DNA from: Mytilus galloprovincialis
Taxonomy: Eukaryota; Mollusca; Bivalvia; Mytilida; Mytilidae
Direction: 5' to 3'
Assembly (NCBI RefSeq): GCF_965363235.1
Contig: NC_134846.1
Location: forward strand, 60,439,121 to 60,503,120
DNA: 64,000 nucleotides
Position numbers and translations under genes: made by a program. The notes beneath the pieces were generated by a model. It did not search any database. It was given only the letters and a program-made list of their open reading frames with translations, and had not been told where the DNA came from. Positions 49,601-62,119 of the stretch are shown here, one piece after another (the stretch's first letter is position 1; each line of letters starts with the position of its first letter).

Positions 49601-52600
49601 CATTGTTTATAAAATTACTTTTTACAACGACTGGTTGAATCGGTTGTAGAATTGTAGAAAATTCGATGAATTCTTCCTTTTCAATTTAAGATATAGTTGT
49701 TAAAAAGAAATCCATATACAAAATACACGCAATTATATTTGTACAATTGATTAACAGTTTCATATAACGGTCAAACAGAGGGTAAATTAACCAGCCGAAA
49801 CTGAAAATTCGTCAATCATCCCAAAATCCTCCCCAAAAAAAGGCCGTTAAAAACGATAAGTCACCATGAAGCCTTTACAAATGAGAAAAACTTACAGCTC
49901 TTCTTAAAAAAAACCATGCAAAACAAAACTTTGATACGCTTGCTTGCTATGCTTGCTTGGATGTTTGCAAACAATAGGTTGGCGGAGTTTCAATATACAC
50001 TGGAATTTGATTGGACATGAATTGAAGTTAATGTTTATTGCCCAATCAAACTCCAGTATATAGTAAACAAACTACCGACCTGTTGTTAACAAACCTCCAA
50101 ACAAACAAAGCAAGCAAGTTGATCAATGGTTTGCTTTGCATGCTTTTATAGAATACCTCTCACTGTATAGTAAGCTGTCAAATGTTCTTGACGTAATTTA
50201 TGGTGATATATATAGTTAAGAAATATTTACCAAAAATATTTACTACATGGTATTTGAAACTGTTTATTAAAATTGAAAGAATGACTACTGATACATTTAA
50301 GCGAATGAACCTAATATACATACCGTAAGATGGGATTCAAGGAAATCACCCGTCCGTCTTTAAAAGGATATTTTATGATGGGAAGGGACATCGTCCCTTT
50401 TGTCGTTATTAAGATGGTAAAATTGTCAGCAATGATATATAAACAGTGCTGTAGCCAGTTCGTTATTACTTCATTGACAATAGCACCATTTCCAACAACA
50501 ATAAATACCAACAACAATAAATACCAGACTCCAAAGAAAATTCCAATCGGAAAGTCCCCTATCGAATGGCAAAATCAAAATCGAAAGTTCGAATACTTCA
50601 AACGAGCGGAAAACAACTTTCAATTTCCTGATTTTGTACATGTAGAAAATGGTGGCTTAATTAGTAAGAAGATATGGTTTGAGTGCTTGGTTTTATGGCT
50701 AGCTAAACCCCTCACGTATGAGAGTCGCATAAAATTTCATTATATTGACAACAATGTGTGAACAAAACAAACAGACAAAATTGGTAACATATCAAATCAT
50801 TTTTTGGGGGAGAAAAGCAGGAACAAAAAAGTATCATCCTTGCTCTTTATATTTACTTATCACTGAATATTTATTTTCTTTGAACCTTCTAAACTTATGA
50901 TATCGCTCTGGTCGTTTCTAACGAAGCTTTATCTGACAGTGCTTCGAGCACACAAGCTTATGGTATAATTCATTGTGACGTATCAAACATACCTTTTCTC
51001 GCTGCGAATAAACGTTATATTATTTATTGACAATCTTTCAGACCGGCACTTACACAGTAGTTATCACTGCGCATAATCCAATTGATTCTAAATCGGTTAC
51101 TACAACAATCGAAGTAATGAAAGCCGTCCTTGATGTAAGCATAGCAGACAACGGACAGACAACATCTGAAAATGAAGCTAAACTCTTTGATATTTCTTTT
51201 GTTGAACCTGGAACAAAAACTTGCGTCCATATTGATTATGGAGACGGCATTGCTGAAATGTTTGGTGACTCTGCTACTTGTACTAGTAGCTCATATGCAG
51301 GGTCAGCAACATATATATCGACCTTTTCTGGTAGTAGTTTTCAGGCTACTCATACATACACTAGTAAGAACACATACGACGTGAGAGTACATGCCTTCAA
51401 TGCGCATTCAACATCAGATTATTCAGTGTTTCATGTTGTATCTTCGATTGACTGTTCACAACCACAAATAGATATAAAAAATAAATATGTCAAGTTTTGG
51501 GAACCCGAGGAAATTGAAAAAAGTTCCAGGATACGTGTGATTGGAGTAACCAAAATTGACTGCGGGAGTCTTTTACAAAACGTTAAGCAGTGGTCAGTAG
51601 AATCCGTAGATGAGCAGTATGGTACAACAATGTCGTCTATCGATTTGGGTAGTATCGATTCTAGATTGAAGGCAGAATTAGATCTTCCAAGTCTTTTCCT
51701 TAACACAGGCCTATATAAAATAGCATATACCATGGAAATGGAAGCAGACTCGTTTGCAAATAACGAAACATTCAAGTCGACTGCCGTTACGTACTTAAAA
51801 GTAAAATCATCGAAACTGGTTGTAAAAATATTTTCTGGTGGAATGACAAAAATACAAAGAGGCATCAATACGATGGTAACAATTGATCCGTACAGCAATT
51901 CTTATGATCCCGACGTACCAAAAGGTTCTTCACAGGTAAAATTATATAATAATGATTAAAACAACTTAAATTTTTAATACTTCATTTTTCATTTGTTAAA
52001 TAATATTTTTCAGTTTCCCTAAAGAATCTAGAGACTCTTGTTTTCATTATCATGTTTACAATGAAAAGAATAAAAACCCAGCTTGATTTCTTTTTGAATA
52101 TAAACATCTTGAAAATCCTCAATTGAAGCGAGTGCGTTACTTTTCTGGCATCATAACTAGGGGTATTAAAACAAGATAGTTTTGTCTATGCAAAAATAGT
52201 TATGTCAGCTTTTTTTTTTATATAAAACTTCCAATGTTTAAGGAAGAACTGGTTTGGTTCAAAGTCGAATTGTTCAAATGACAATGAGAACTCGATATAT
52301 CGGAATGAAAACAAGTTAAACTCAGTGATGTCTGGAAAATAATGAGAAGTGTTTATCTTCTTCAAAATGGCTTTTCAGTGTTTTTATTCTCTTAAAATAA
52401 CTATCAATGATACTTATTCAAATCTAATAGTTTATATATAAACAGAGAAATTGTTACGGATTTTGAAACGATAACCTTTTTCATGTGCATCATGATATCC
52501 TTAAATCTCAATAATTAATCTCATATTTGTGTCGGTTGTCCAACGATTGCAATAATAAATGCACAAAAAATTGCAATAACCATATTTTCAATTTTACATT

Positions 52601-55600
52601 TCTTCAGACCTTTACTAACTTTACTTGGTACTGCCGAGAGGTTGGTGAATCATGGCCTGTTCCTATGACTGTCTCCTTGCCATATAGTACTGCAGATCTG
52701 CCCAGTGTCGCCATTGATAACGGAGGTTGCTTTAAACAAGGTCCTGGTCAGATTGATACAAATGTAGGAAGCTTAACATTCGACACAGGCAACATGAAGA
52801 TTAATAACACGTACGAGTTCAAAGTGGTTGCTTACAAAAATGATCATGATCCCGCAGAGGCATCGGCATTTGTTACCATAGTTGATGGAATACCTCCAGA
52901 AATTGAAATTAAGTAAGATATCAATTTCAGATATAACAAACTTACTTGTATTATACTTGTGTATAAGTAAAATCACAAAATACCGAACTCTGAGGAAACT
53001 CAAAACGGAAAGTCCCTTAATAAATAGCAAAATCAAAAGCCCAAACACATTAAACGAATGGATAAAAATTGTCATAGTCCGGACTTGCTTGGTGGATTGA
53101 AATAATGGAAAGACTGTGACTTCAATGTTTGTAAGTTCGTGTTGTTTATTCTTTAGTTTTCTATGTTGTGTTATGTGTACTATTGTTTTTCTGTTTGTCC
53201 TTTTCATTTTTAGCCATGGCGTTGTCAGTTTATTGTCGATTTATGAGTTTGACTGTCCCTCTGGTATCTTTCGTCCCTCTTTTCAGACGTTTACTATTTC
53301 CATGCAGCCAGTTTCTGAAATAAATGCAAAGTCCTCAAGGTGTTTTTTCCTATACACCGATTTGTATTTTATATTACGAGGTTGTAACTTAAGAGCCTCA
53401 AAGATTACAGACGTTCCTTTGTAATCACATGTTAATGTTTGTTGGCAAAGGTAAGTCTTCTATATTTGCACACTAAAGAACATTCATGTTAATAAAACGA
53501 CCAGTTCTGCAACGATATCAGTTGCGACCTGTATAGTGGTGTGCATAAACTATGTTTAAGTATACTAAGCATAGTAGTAATGACATCCCGCGTCTGAGTA
53601 AAGCAGTCGACTTTCATGCTATATTATAGTGGTCGCCCTGTAGGCATTAGATACCAAATCGATGTTTTATGTTCCTTTTTGTATATTTGGAATATTTTTG
53701 TGTACAAGTAATGATTTAGTTCGTATTAAAAACAATGTATTTCCTAAATATTTGCATATGCTGTGTGTATGACAAATATCACTGAGCATTGAATTATTGT
53801 TTTTTCCTATACACCGATTTGTATTTTATATTACGAGGTTGTAACTTAAGAGCCTCAAAGATTACAGACGTTCCTTTGTAATCACATGTTAATGTTTGTT
53901 GGCAAAGGTAAGTCTTCTATATTTGCACACTAAAGAACATTCATGTTAATAAAACGACCAGTTCTGCAACGATATCAGTTGCGACCTGTATAGTGGTGTG
54001 CATAAACTATGTTTAAGTATACTAAGCATAGTAGTAATGACATCCCGCGTCTGAGTAAAACAGTCGACTTTCATGCTATATTATAGTGGTCGCCCTGTAG
54101 GCATTAGATACCAAATCGATGTTTTATGTTCCTTTTTGTATATTTGGAATATTTTTGTGTACAAGTAATGATTTAGTTCGTATTAAAAACAATGTATTTC
54201 CTAAATATTTGCATATGCTGTGTGTATGACAAATATCACTGAGCATTGAATTATTTTCCTGAACTATTCATAGATGCTCGAATGAGGAATTGTGTGTACC
54301 GACAGTTGATGGATTAAGGATTGCACCTTCGACACGTCTAGGGTTACTAGGGCATTGTTCAACTGGATGTGACTCAAATACAAAGTACGAATGGAAGATA
54401 TATACAGCGGACCACCAGTGGATATGGAAAGAAGTGCTTGAATTACCAACCCATTCAGATGGTAAACTTTTTTGTAAACAAATTATAATAATATGGATGG
54501 TTAAATTTTTAATTCTATGTTTTCTTTATTACATACATGTATCTCTTTTAACATTATAGGAATTTAACATCTAAAGATACTTAATGTTTAAATGTTTTCT
54601 TCATGTTCTTCTTTTACGAAAAATAATGTTACGTCATCTTTTGCACTTTTAACAAAATATTGTATTTTTATATTTTTACTGCTGCATGCGCGCGCATTTG
54701 TACGCCACTGAACGCATTACAATTCCAGGAGTCAATGGTGAGCATTACGGATGGCTTTTACAACTACTAAACAATTGCTTAAATAACACGCATTTAGATA
54801 ACTTTTAGCCTACCTAGCTTCCGCAATAACCTTAAATATTGTTGAAACTGGCGAAAGCGCTTCAGCAATATATATATATATATATATATATAACCCTCGA
54901 CTTTTTAGTTTTTGTACCTTTCTGTCTTAATTGTCTTTATATCTATATATGTATATATCTTTGTATTTCGCTTGATAGCAATTTGTTTTATTTATCTCAG
55001 GCTGGTTAATTATAATTTGAAGACGTTTTAGCTGCATAACTTTAAAACGATTTTTGTTGCTGGCTGTATGTAGTTATCCATTATTAAAAATAATACTGTG
55101 TTATAAAGTATTCATTGCTTGAATAATTTTTCACAATAATGTCAGTGTTACTTTATTTTTGTGATAAATTAGCAGATTTTTCTATTATGATTTGCTGGAT
55201 TGAAAAGAAAGGCATAGTTTGGAAGAAGCAATACTATCGCAAAAAATATAAACAAACTATCGCAGGCAAATTTAACCTTAGATTCATTTTGTTATTATTT
55301 GTATGTCCCTTTTGGTCGAATAGCTCTTAGTTAAATTCGGTACCTTTAAAAGTTTTGACTTTGAGTGTCCCTTGAGTGGGTAAATCTAGACAAGCGCTTT
55401 AAAAGTATAACATTTTGAAGTGTTGTTTTATGCTGCTGCAAGTTGCGCTGTTTGCAACCATATATTTTTTGCCAAATCTTTGAAGTTTGTTTCCAATGTT
55501 GTCTATTTTCTTAACCTTTTACACTATGATGACCAAACAACCTTAGACAGAAATCCATCGACAATAAATTTCATATATAATTGATAAAGGAATGTGCAAA

Positions 55601-58600
55601 ATTTGAAATAATTTTCGTCAAAAAGGATGCAATTGTGATGAGGCCATCGTTTCACCGTTTTGATTTTTAAACTTTAGACTTGAATTAATCTATTTACCAA
55701 GTTCCTTCATTTTCGTATGTATAAAACCAGTTTTAGTATTTTTGATTTATGTCTAACATATGAATAAGAAGTGATGTGGGTATAAGTCAATTACAAAGCA
55801 ACACACTCATACAAAAATCATTTAGAGGTCAACTTTCAATCTTCAAAACTAGATAAGGGTCTTTAAATACTTAGAACCGCTATGAAACAAAATAAATGAA
55901 AGACAATAAAATACAAGAATTGCTTGCAACACAAACTTCCTTTAATGATATAAATATTCAGATATATATCTGAAACAACTACTGGTTAGTTATTGACATG
56001 GGACATGCCCAATTGTTTTTGAAGTAAATTGAAGTAAAATGTGCAGAAGTTGCCTTAAAAACTTCATTTTGAGAACTTGTCCTCCACATTAAGAATGAGC
56101 AACAAAAGTAAGGCTTTTTTATTGATCATTTAAGCATTTGACTATTTGTTCAATTTGCTGAATGTTTATTAAAACTTAGTGTGATATTATGATAAGGTGA
56201 GTAATCATTTATCCCTGCTTTTGTATTTATGTTAGTTACCTCTTTGTCGTCTATCGGCATATCGTTTATGTTGTCGCACAATTTATATGTTTTAGTTGAA
56301 GAACCAATATCATTGCTGTATAACATGCGTAATTTTGTTGTATCTTTTCTGCAAAAAAAGATGTCTCATATCATCTAATGTAATCTTTAAAATATGAGAA
56401 TGTATTTATCAAGAAATGCATTATTAACATTTAAGCACAGTTATACGCATTTATGAATAATTTTGTAATCATTTAAAGTATTTTTGTTGCATTTGCAAAA
56501 CAGCAAACAAGGCAAATAAAAGCATTTTTAAGCGTTCAAAAAAAATATATAAGCTCGATATGATTAAGAGTTTAAAAGTTAATTCAGATAAGATTCATAT
56601 GTCTCAAAGATTTAATCGTTCATTTACATGTAACAATACCCCCTTTAATGCCGATCCAATATTTTAAGCATGCATAACAATGAATATATTTTGCATTGAT
56701 GGCAAAACCAAACATTTTATTACGTACAAGGAAGCATTTCACCGTTGATTTGAAAATGAACTGAAATATAATTATACACCCTTTATGGTTACTTCTTCCT
56801 GACAGAGGTAATTTATCAATCAGTTTTGTTAAATGACAGAAATATTAAGAATAGAATAAACTAATCATAGATACCTGGATTAAAATTTTATATTTACGCC
56901 AGACGCGCGTTTCGTCTTCATAAGACTCATCAGTGACGCTTCAATCAAAAAATGTTTTGAAAGGCCAAATAAAGTACGAAGTTGAAGAGCTTTGAGGCCC
57001 AAAAATTCCTAAAAGTTAAGCCAAATACAGCTAAGGTAATCTATTCCTTAGGTAGAAATGCCTTAGTTTTTCCAAAATTCAAATTTTTGTTAACAGTTAA
57101 TTTATAATTATGAACCTGGACTGCTATAACATTAAATACATTCAAATTATTTTTACCCTTCCATCATTAAATTTATAAGCGCATCTATTTCTGTGATGTG
57201 GCAATTTCCAATTGTAGCAAGTCAGCTCTTAATTTATTTACCAAAATTCTAAGTAACAAATACAATTCAAGCCCATTTACCAGATCTGACATTTTACAAT
57301 ATTTACATGAATATAGATAAAGAAAAAATGGAAAGCAAATGAAAATAAGGCTTATTCAAGATTTTATGTGTTGAATGTTTATGCTTACATAAAATTTTCA
57401 GGACAGCAGAACTAAATAATTTTCAAAGAAAAACCCCAACAAAACAAAAATAACAATACAAACGAAATATAGTAGTTTTAATTATTATAATATCTAAAAT
57501 GGAAACAGAGATATGTCAAAGAGATAACGACCTCTCTAAAGAGCAGAAAATGCCACCAATGGGGCTCCAATATGTCTTTTTAATTGGATTCTGCTTTAGA
57601 TTTCAGTTTCACAGAACAGCTTTATTAATAATATGCACTATTGATAAAAGATACAAGTTTGAAATCACGGAAACAAAAAATATATTATTACGAAATATGA
57701 TATAATCTTGACTAATATGAGGTTTGGGCTAACCATCAATGAAAAAAAACCGTAAAAATAAATCGAAACCTTGAGGTTAACATAGGTCTTCAAAATAACC
57801 CAGGTTTCTTATACAGTTTGTGACATAATCACGTACAGAGTCTTAATGAATATGAAAACTTAACAGAAACTATCATAGGTTTGCCATCAACTTTATATTT
57901 ATGAAATGGCATCATAGATTTCGACAAAAAGCCACCGACGCTACTACTGACTTGACACAGACACACAAATACAATTATACTAGGTTATTAATATCTTATA
58001 CCTCCTTCATTATATCGCGATGAGTATAACAACAGGTACAAAAATAATTGTTAGCAATAAAAAATTATAAGAGAAGCATTTCACTGTATAATGGAACAGA
58101 AAACACTAGTATTGGGAAGGCAATAACAAACGATACTGTATCATAGAAATCGCGCAGTGGCTAAAGCACTTATTCTGCCGCGTGAGACATCAAATAACGT
58201 CATACTAAAATAAAGTATAAGTGAATGTTTTTCAGAGTAAATCTCGGACGGTCACATAAAAGATAGACAATGCAAAAAAGAAATTGTACAAAATGTTGAA
58301 TGAAGTAATATAATAGAATACACATTTTAATATTACTTTAAACTAAATAATGAGCAAGTGGTTTTATTCCAATAAATACATACCGGTATGACCAATGAAC
58401 AACATTATAATCAAAACCGTTTTCATGAAATTTTATGATTTTACAAGAAAGATTCTACAGATAATGATATTAGAGTCACCGTCAAATCTGGATGTTAAAT
58501 GCACTTTTATATATTCATTTTTATATATGATAATGAAATATAATCAGTATAAACTTCGGTTTTAGGCATCAACTCTATGAATATTGCAATACGAAAGGAA

Positions 58601-61600
58601 CTATTTGATTTGAATCCAGACGTCACCCAATATCAAGTGTCAATATCTGCTACCACTAGTGCTGGAGATAGTGGAACAGCATTTACCAACTTGATACTCA
58701 ACAAACCACCTAGTGGCGGAACATGTTCGATAACTCCAAAAGTTGGCACTGTTTTACAGACTCAGAAGTTTGACATAACTTGCAGCGGATGGACAGACGA
58801 TGATGGTATTGCAGAATATCAGATGTATTGTAAGTATTTAAAAATAAAAACAAAAACAAAAATAATGTATATTGAAAGACATTTGTTACATGCAGTTGGA
58901 ATAAGGAATCTACAATTTAATGGTATATACGTCCACATATAAACATCTTCCAATTTTGAAACGTTATGATCTCAATACTGTTTATGTAGTTAGATTTAGG
59001 AAATTTTTACTAAATAAATAAATTAAAACATCTGTATTTTGCACTTTTTACTGTACATTACCTATTTTACCGATAAAGTCCATGCATGTTGAGGACTAAA
59101 TGTTGATTTTGTTTCAGGTAAATTTAAGGAGGATCAAGTTTTAAAACAGATATATTTTGGAAGTGATAATTTCTACCATGGAGATATGCCATTAGGACCG
59201 GAATATGACGACTATAAAATGTTATGCTATGTTAGGATAAAAGACAAAACTGGATCCTTTATTACATTTGATCTTGGGGAAGTTCAGGTACTACGATTGT
59301 TTTATCAATGTTTTTAATCTTATTGTTCAGATGGGGGTTCAAACATACTTATCCCTTCACTTTTTTAATCCCAACTAAGAGGCATTATGTTTTTTTCTTT
59401 GAAAAGTTGAATAAGAGCTTACAACCTCACAGCCTTAATATAAAACGTCTTAAAGCATTTTTTCCTGAATGAATTTTAACTACCTTTAAGAAGAACATAA
59501 TTAAGAACTAGACATCAAAATAAAGATCATCCAATTAACCATGCAAGTACCGATGTAGTTGCTAGTAGGTGACAGGTACAACAGGGATTGTTATTCCACT
59601 TAAATGAAGGCAAAAGTAAAAAAATAAAACAGTGCTGATCCTATGGTAACTTTGTGATTACGAAATCTTGCTGCTATTACTTATATGAAAATCTAAATAT
59701 ATAATCAAACTCAATACGGGGCCATAAAACAATCAAAACCATGTACGTTCAAGGTTACCCAAGGGATAAGCAACCTACGTTTGAAAACAGAAATATTATT
59801 TGTAGGTTACATGTTCAAAGAAAATAGCATTTTTTAAAATCTACAGGTTAACGGATAACACTATCATATGATTTTGAAGTCATTATTTGAAAGAACTATT
59901 AACATTTTTTGCAATTGACTAAAATCTATATTTACTCCTTTCTTGTTCTGACATACATATATTAGATGAACAATTATTTTTAGGTCAATCCTCTCCCACT
60001 TGGAAATGTAACTGAACTCTTCAAAACAATGGAGAACAACATCGCTGATTCCTTCGACAAAGTAGCAGCTGAAGGGAATGTTAATAGTATAAACAGCTTA
60101 GCTCTAGCATACAGCACCCTCATAAGTATGGCCAGTCAGAATGATTCACTAGGTTTGCATTGCATGATTTGCTTGTTTGTTATATAACACGCGATTATTA
60201 ACTGTATACATATATTGTGTTAATAAATAATTTGACTGTTTCAGATGATTCTTATGATGTAATTCTTAGTTATTTCACAGTTTTCTCCAGAGAGGTAAGG
60301 TGCATGTTAAAAATATAACCGGACAAGGATGAAATAATTAACTTAGTACGGCATGGTTAATACAAAAGTTGGGTTGAGAAATATATTTGTAACATTGCAG
60401 TTACTTTTTGACTTAAAAATACAATAAAAATCATAAAAAAAGTAATTAAAAAAAATAATCATAATTTTTTGGCAATGATTTCAATCATTTAGAATCGGCA
60501 ATGTTACTTGTTTTGTAAATAATTAACAAATGGAATGGCATGAATTATACGATAATGTCATATCACTACAAATGTACAGCACACATCACAAAAGGCACAA
60601 TATTTTGGCATGTTAACACTTCATATTCACATTGATCACATGGCTATAAATGACACACACGCACATGTGCATGATTCAGTTACATTGTATATTCAATGTT
60701 GTCCACAGTTTTTTTTTCTAATGTTGGTTATTGAGTGCAAGTTATTAAATATATTTGTTTTTGAAATACAAATGTCATTTATTGTTTTCTATATAAGGAA
60801 TAGTATAATGGAATACAATTTCAAAGGGCAACACAATAGTTTATACATTTTTTTGTCAACCTTATAAACTATTAATATGCTTTCTTGACATTGAAAAGCA
60901 ATTTCATCACATCCAAGGATTTGATCGCGGTGTATGCATCACCTCCCGTGTAATATATTGTCAAAATGCTCCAGATATTAACCTTTAAAAATTATACTAG
61001 CATAATCTTAATTAACACGATAAGACCTTTGTTATGCACAACATATATTTTCTAAGCACCTTTTATAACTAATTATTCAATATATTAAAGCTGTTCGGAT
61101 CCCCACCATATACCATAAACGTCTTAATTGTTGTCACGATATTGTTAAAGTGCTTCCTGGTTTTTTCTGGGCTTATGTGACGTATTCCTCATTTTAAATA
61201 CCCCTCCTGACTATGCTGATTCTGTTAAACATGATGTGTTTTGTTATCCCCGGAAAATGATAAAGTATCGTCACTCAATCGTCTATAAAAGCTTGAAACA
61301 CTAAGATATATTTGTATAACATTTTATATTTAGTATCGTATCATGATAATTATTATAATTTAATCATTGTCTAATGCCATTATACACACTTTTGTAGAAT
61401 ACGATAATTTAGATATAGCAGCTCGGGAAACTTCTACAGGAATGGGACCAGATTACACTGACAGATCTAGTGCTTTTACAACAGTATGTTATCTCAGTAT
61501 ATTTGCTCCAATAGATGTTATATTGCTTCATTTTGAAACTTTTTAATCTATGATTATATACGCGCACACTTACGATAAAGATTAAATAGCATACACAATT

Positions 61601-62115
61601 AATTCTAAGAAGCGGCATTTAGATAGAAATTAATTATCACAAAGAATTAATTCTAAGAAGGATAATGTCACATAGAGACAGGTTCAAAAGCCACTTCACA
61701 ATTAAAGCAGTATTGCTTACAATATCATATAGAAATGTTCAGTTTAAGTTTTCAGCACTCGACATACTCGAAGCAACATTTAAAATCAAAATGAAGAATA
61801 ATGCGCATTACCTTGAAAATGTTTGGACTTCCACATTCATTTTTTTTCAATTGAAAAGCGTTAGTCTGTAGAGGACTTTCAAATTACAGCACTGAAATCT
61901 CAATTTTAAAGTTCAATAACGTGAGCCTTATCTTGTAGTAATGTTGTATATGAATTATACATCATGACATTATAATTGATTACTAAAAAAAATATTAGAT
62001 TATGATGACAACTTACTTCATGTAAATATATATTAATTTCCAGACAACTATGGATCCTGATACCGAAAAGAAGCTGAAAGAAGAATACGAAGCGAAAAGA
62101 AATACAAGAGCAGAA
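37655..62115 (+). CDS. Polycystin-1 family gene, 5' part (continues past the window)
   Basis: Polycystin-1 proteins are very large membrane receptors/channel subunits working with TRPP channels. Exons read by eye: 37655-37690, 38868-38895, 39738-39887, 40097-40473, 41226-41406, 42690-42865, 43445-44099, 44998-46455, 47325-47507, 48059-48285, 49054-49207, 49426-49523, 51042-51935, 52608-52912, 54274-54461, 58566-58829, 59118-59287, 59984-60152, 60245-60294, 61398-61483 and 62044-62115. Phases agree at every junction except 60294/61398, where an exon is probably missed. Order: signal peptide (MKNKLGIYLLIFVVTTETAL), WSC, PKD, Cys-rich stretch, several PKD domains, REJ. About 1,970 codons are seen. 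GPS, PLAT and membrane segments are expected downstream. No leucine-rich repeats or C-type lectin domain were found, unlike human PKD1, so orthology within the family is open. Confidence 0.85.
37985..38290 (-). repeat. Full-looking copy of the SINE-like repeat in intron 1
   Basis: On the plus strand it reads CCTGTCCCAAGTCAGGAGTC, GTGGTTGTCGTTTGTT, GAAGGCCGTACGGTGACC, GAGAGTTGTCTCATTGGCAA and ends TACCACATTTTC. I recognise this as one of the most abundant Mytilus repeats. A second, diverged copy follows at 38575-38755 in the same orientation. Others lie in later introns at 41035-41145 (same orientation) and 41890-42010 (opposite). Confidence 0.75.
39738..40230 (+). other. WSC domain of the polycystin-1-like protein
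   Basis: Encoded by exons 39738-39887 and the start of 40097-40473. It begins GCYKENKRRRYF, has the paired cysteines CAAKCGSFKFSYAA, FCFCGDALP, CTDKCSGD and closes DCGSKDYVSVF, the classic WSC end. WSC domains are Cys-rich, putative carbohydrate-binding modules, and human polycystin-1 carries one near its N-terminus. Confidence 0.85.
44200..44985 (+). repeat. Two copies of the ACGCGCGTCTGGCGTA dispersed repeat in one intron
   Basis: Copies at about 44270-44410 and 44845-44985 share CCTCAATGCTCTTCAA, GAGCGTCACTGATGAGTCTT, ACGAAACGCGCGTCTGGCGT and end TCCTGGTA. A third copy lies inverted at about 56870-57070. I recognise this repeat from many bivalve sequences. The second copy ends within 20 bp of the acceptor of the exon at 44998. 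Confidence 0.75.
49938..50118. mobile_element. Fold-back MITE in a polycystin-like intron
   Basis: CGCTTGCTTGCTATGCTTGC, GTTTGCAAACAATAGGTTGG and ACTGGAATTTGATTGG pair with CCAATCAAACTCCAGT, CCGACCTGTTGTTAAC and AAAGCAAGCAAG. The arms are about 70-80 bp and imperfect. No coding capacity; the family differs from the one at 9421. Confidence 0.65.
50515..50770. repeat. Dispersed repeat (TAGCTAGC type) in a polycystin-like intron
   Basis: Contains AATCGGAAAGTCCCCTATCG, TTATGGCTAGCTAAACCCCT and CACGTATGAGAGTCGCATAA. Related ends lie at 43050-43130 and 52965-53085 (GAACTCTGAGGAAA, GGAAAGTCCC). The 143-codon open frame across it is not a gene. Confidence 0.65.
53110..53340. repeat. Dispersed repeat, also inverted at 62480-63180
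   Basis: TTTTTAGCCATGGCGTTGTC, GTTTATTGTCGATTTATGAG and CTCTGGTATCTTTCGTCCCT here match the complement of AGATACCAGAGGGAAAGTCA and GACAACGCCATGGTTAAAAA around 62580-62660. It is an abundant mussel repeat by recollection. The short open frames over it are shadows. Confidence 0.65.
53341..54254. repeat. 457-bp tandem duplication in a polycystin-like intron
   Basis: 53341-53797 and 53798-54254 are head-to-tail copies; the only difference I found is G/A in GAGTAAARCAGTCGAC. The second copy ends 19 bp before the exon at 54274. It is either a very young duplication or an assembly artefact. Confidence 0.85.
54462..58565. other. 4.1-kb intron of the polycystin-like gene
   Basis: It holds a (TA)n run at about 54871-54893, the inverted ACGCGCGTCTGGCGTA repeat at 56870-57070 and a repeat fragment at 57495-57560 (ATGTCAAAGAGATAACGACC). 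Short open frames at 55139 and 57499 have no support. No exon between 54461 and 58566 is needed, since the phases match. Confidence 0.6.
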
Positions 62116-62119
62116 GTAT

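Larger units (their letters stand above)
40231..51480 (+). other. PKD-domain region of the polycystin-1-like protein
   Basis: A series of immunoglobulin-like PKD domains. Seen cores: KMDYDDGAGK (exon 40097), YWWDFGDG, CTWKRDG, EWKYNDGTPDD, SFNYGDGKSE and LDWDLGDGTAV (all in the 1458-bp exon 44998-46455), LVNYGDGTEE (48059-48285) and HIDYGDGIAE (51042-51935). Typical strand endings such as TYEISVVCSNQINSMSS and TGTYTVVITAHNPIDS recur. The 655-bp exon 43445-44099 starts with about a dozen cysteines (CNTPSYCFDKNDCSSGC), which may be a small Cys-rich module in the place of the C-type lectin or LDL-A domains of human PKD1. Confidence 0.8.
51430..60294 (+). other. REJ region of the polycystin-1-like protein
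   Basis: REJ (receptor for egg jelly) modules precede the GPS/GAIN part in polycystin-1 proteins. The region starts at SSIDCSQPQIDI and continues KLVVKIFSGGMTKIQRG, SNSYDPDVPKGSSQ joined across the intron to TFTNFTWYCRE. Further phrases are CVPTVDGLRIAPS, LNKPPSGGTCSITP, FDITCSGWTDDDG, MLCYVRIKDKTGSF and VNPLPLGNVTELFKTMENNI. These are spread over exons 51042 to 60294 and match the family strongly. Confidence 0.85.

Noticed and set aside
50330-50761. 143-codon open frame as a gene
   Set aside because: It overlaps a dispersed repeat and lies in an intron of the polycystin-like gene, with no recognisable domain.
60610-60867. 85-codon open frame as the missing polycystin exon
   Set aside because: It has no acceptor and donor in a fitting phase and no resemblance to REJ or GAIN sequence.
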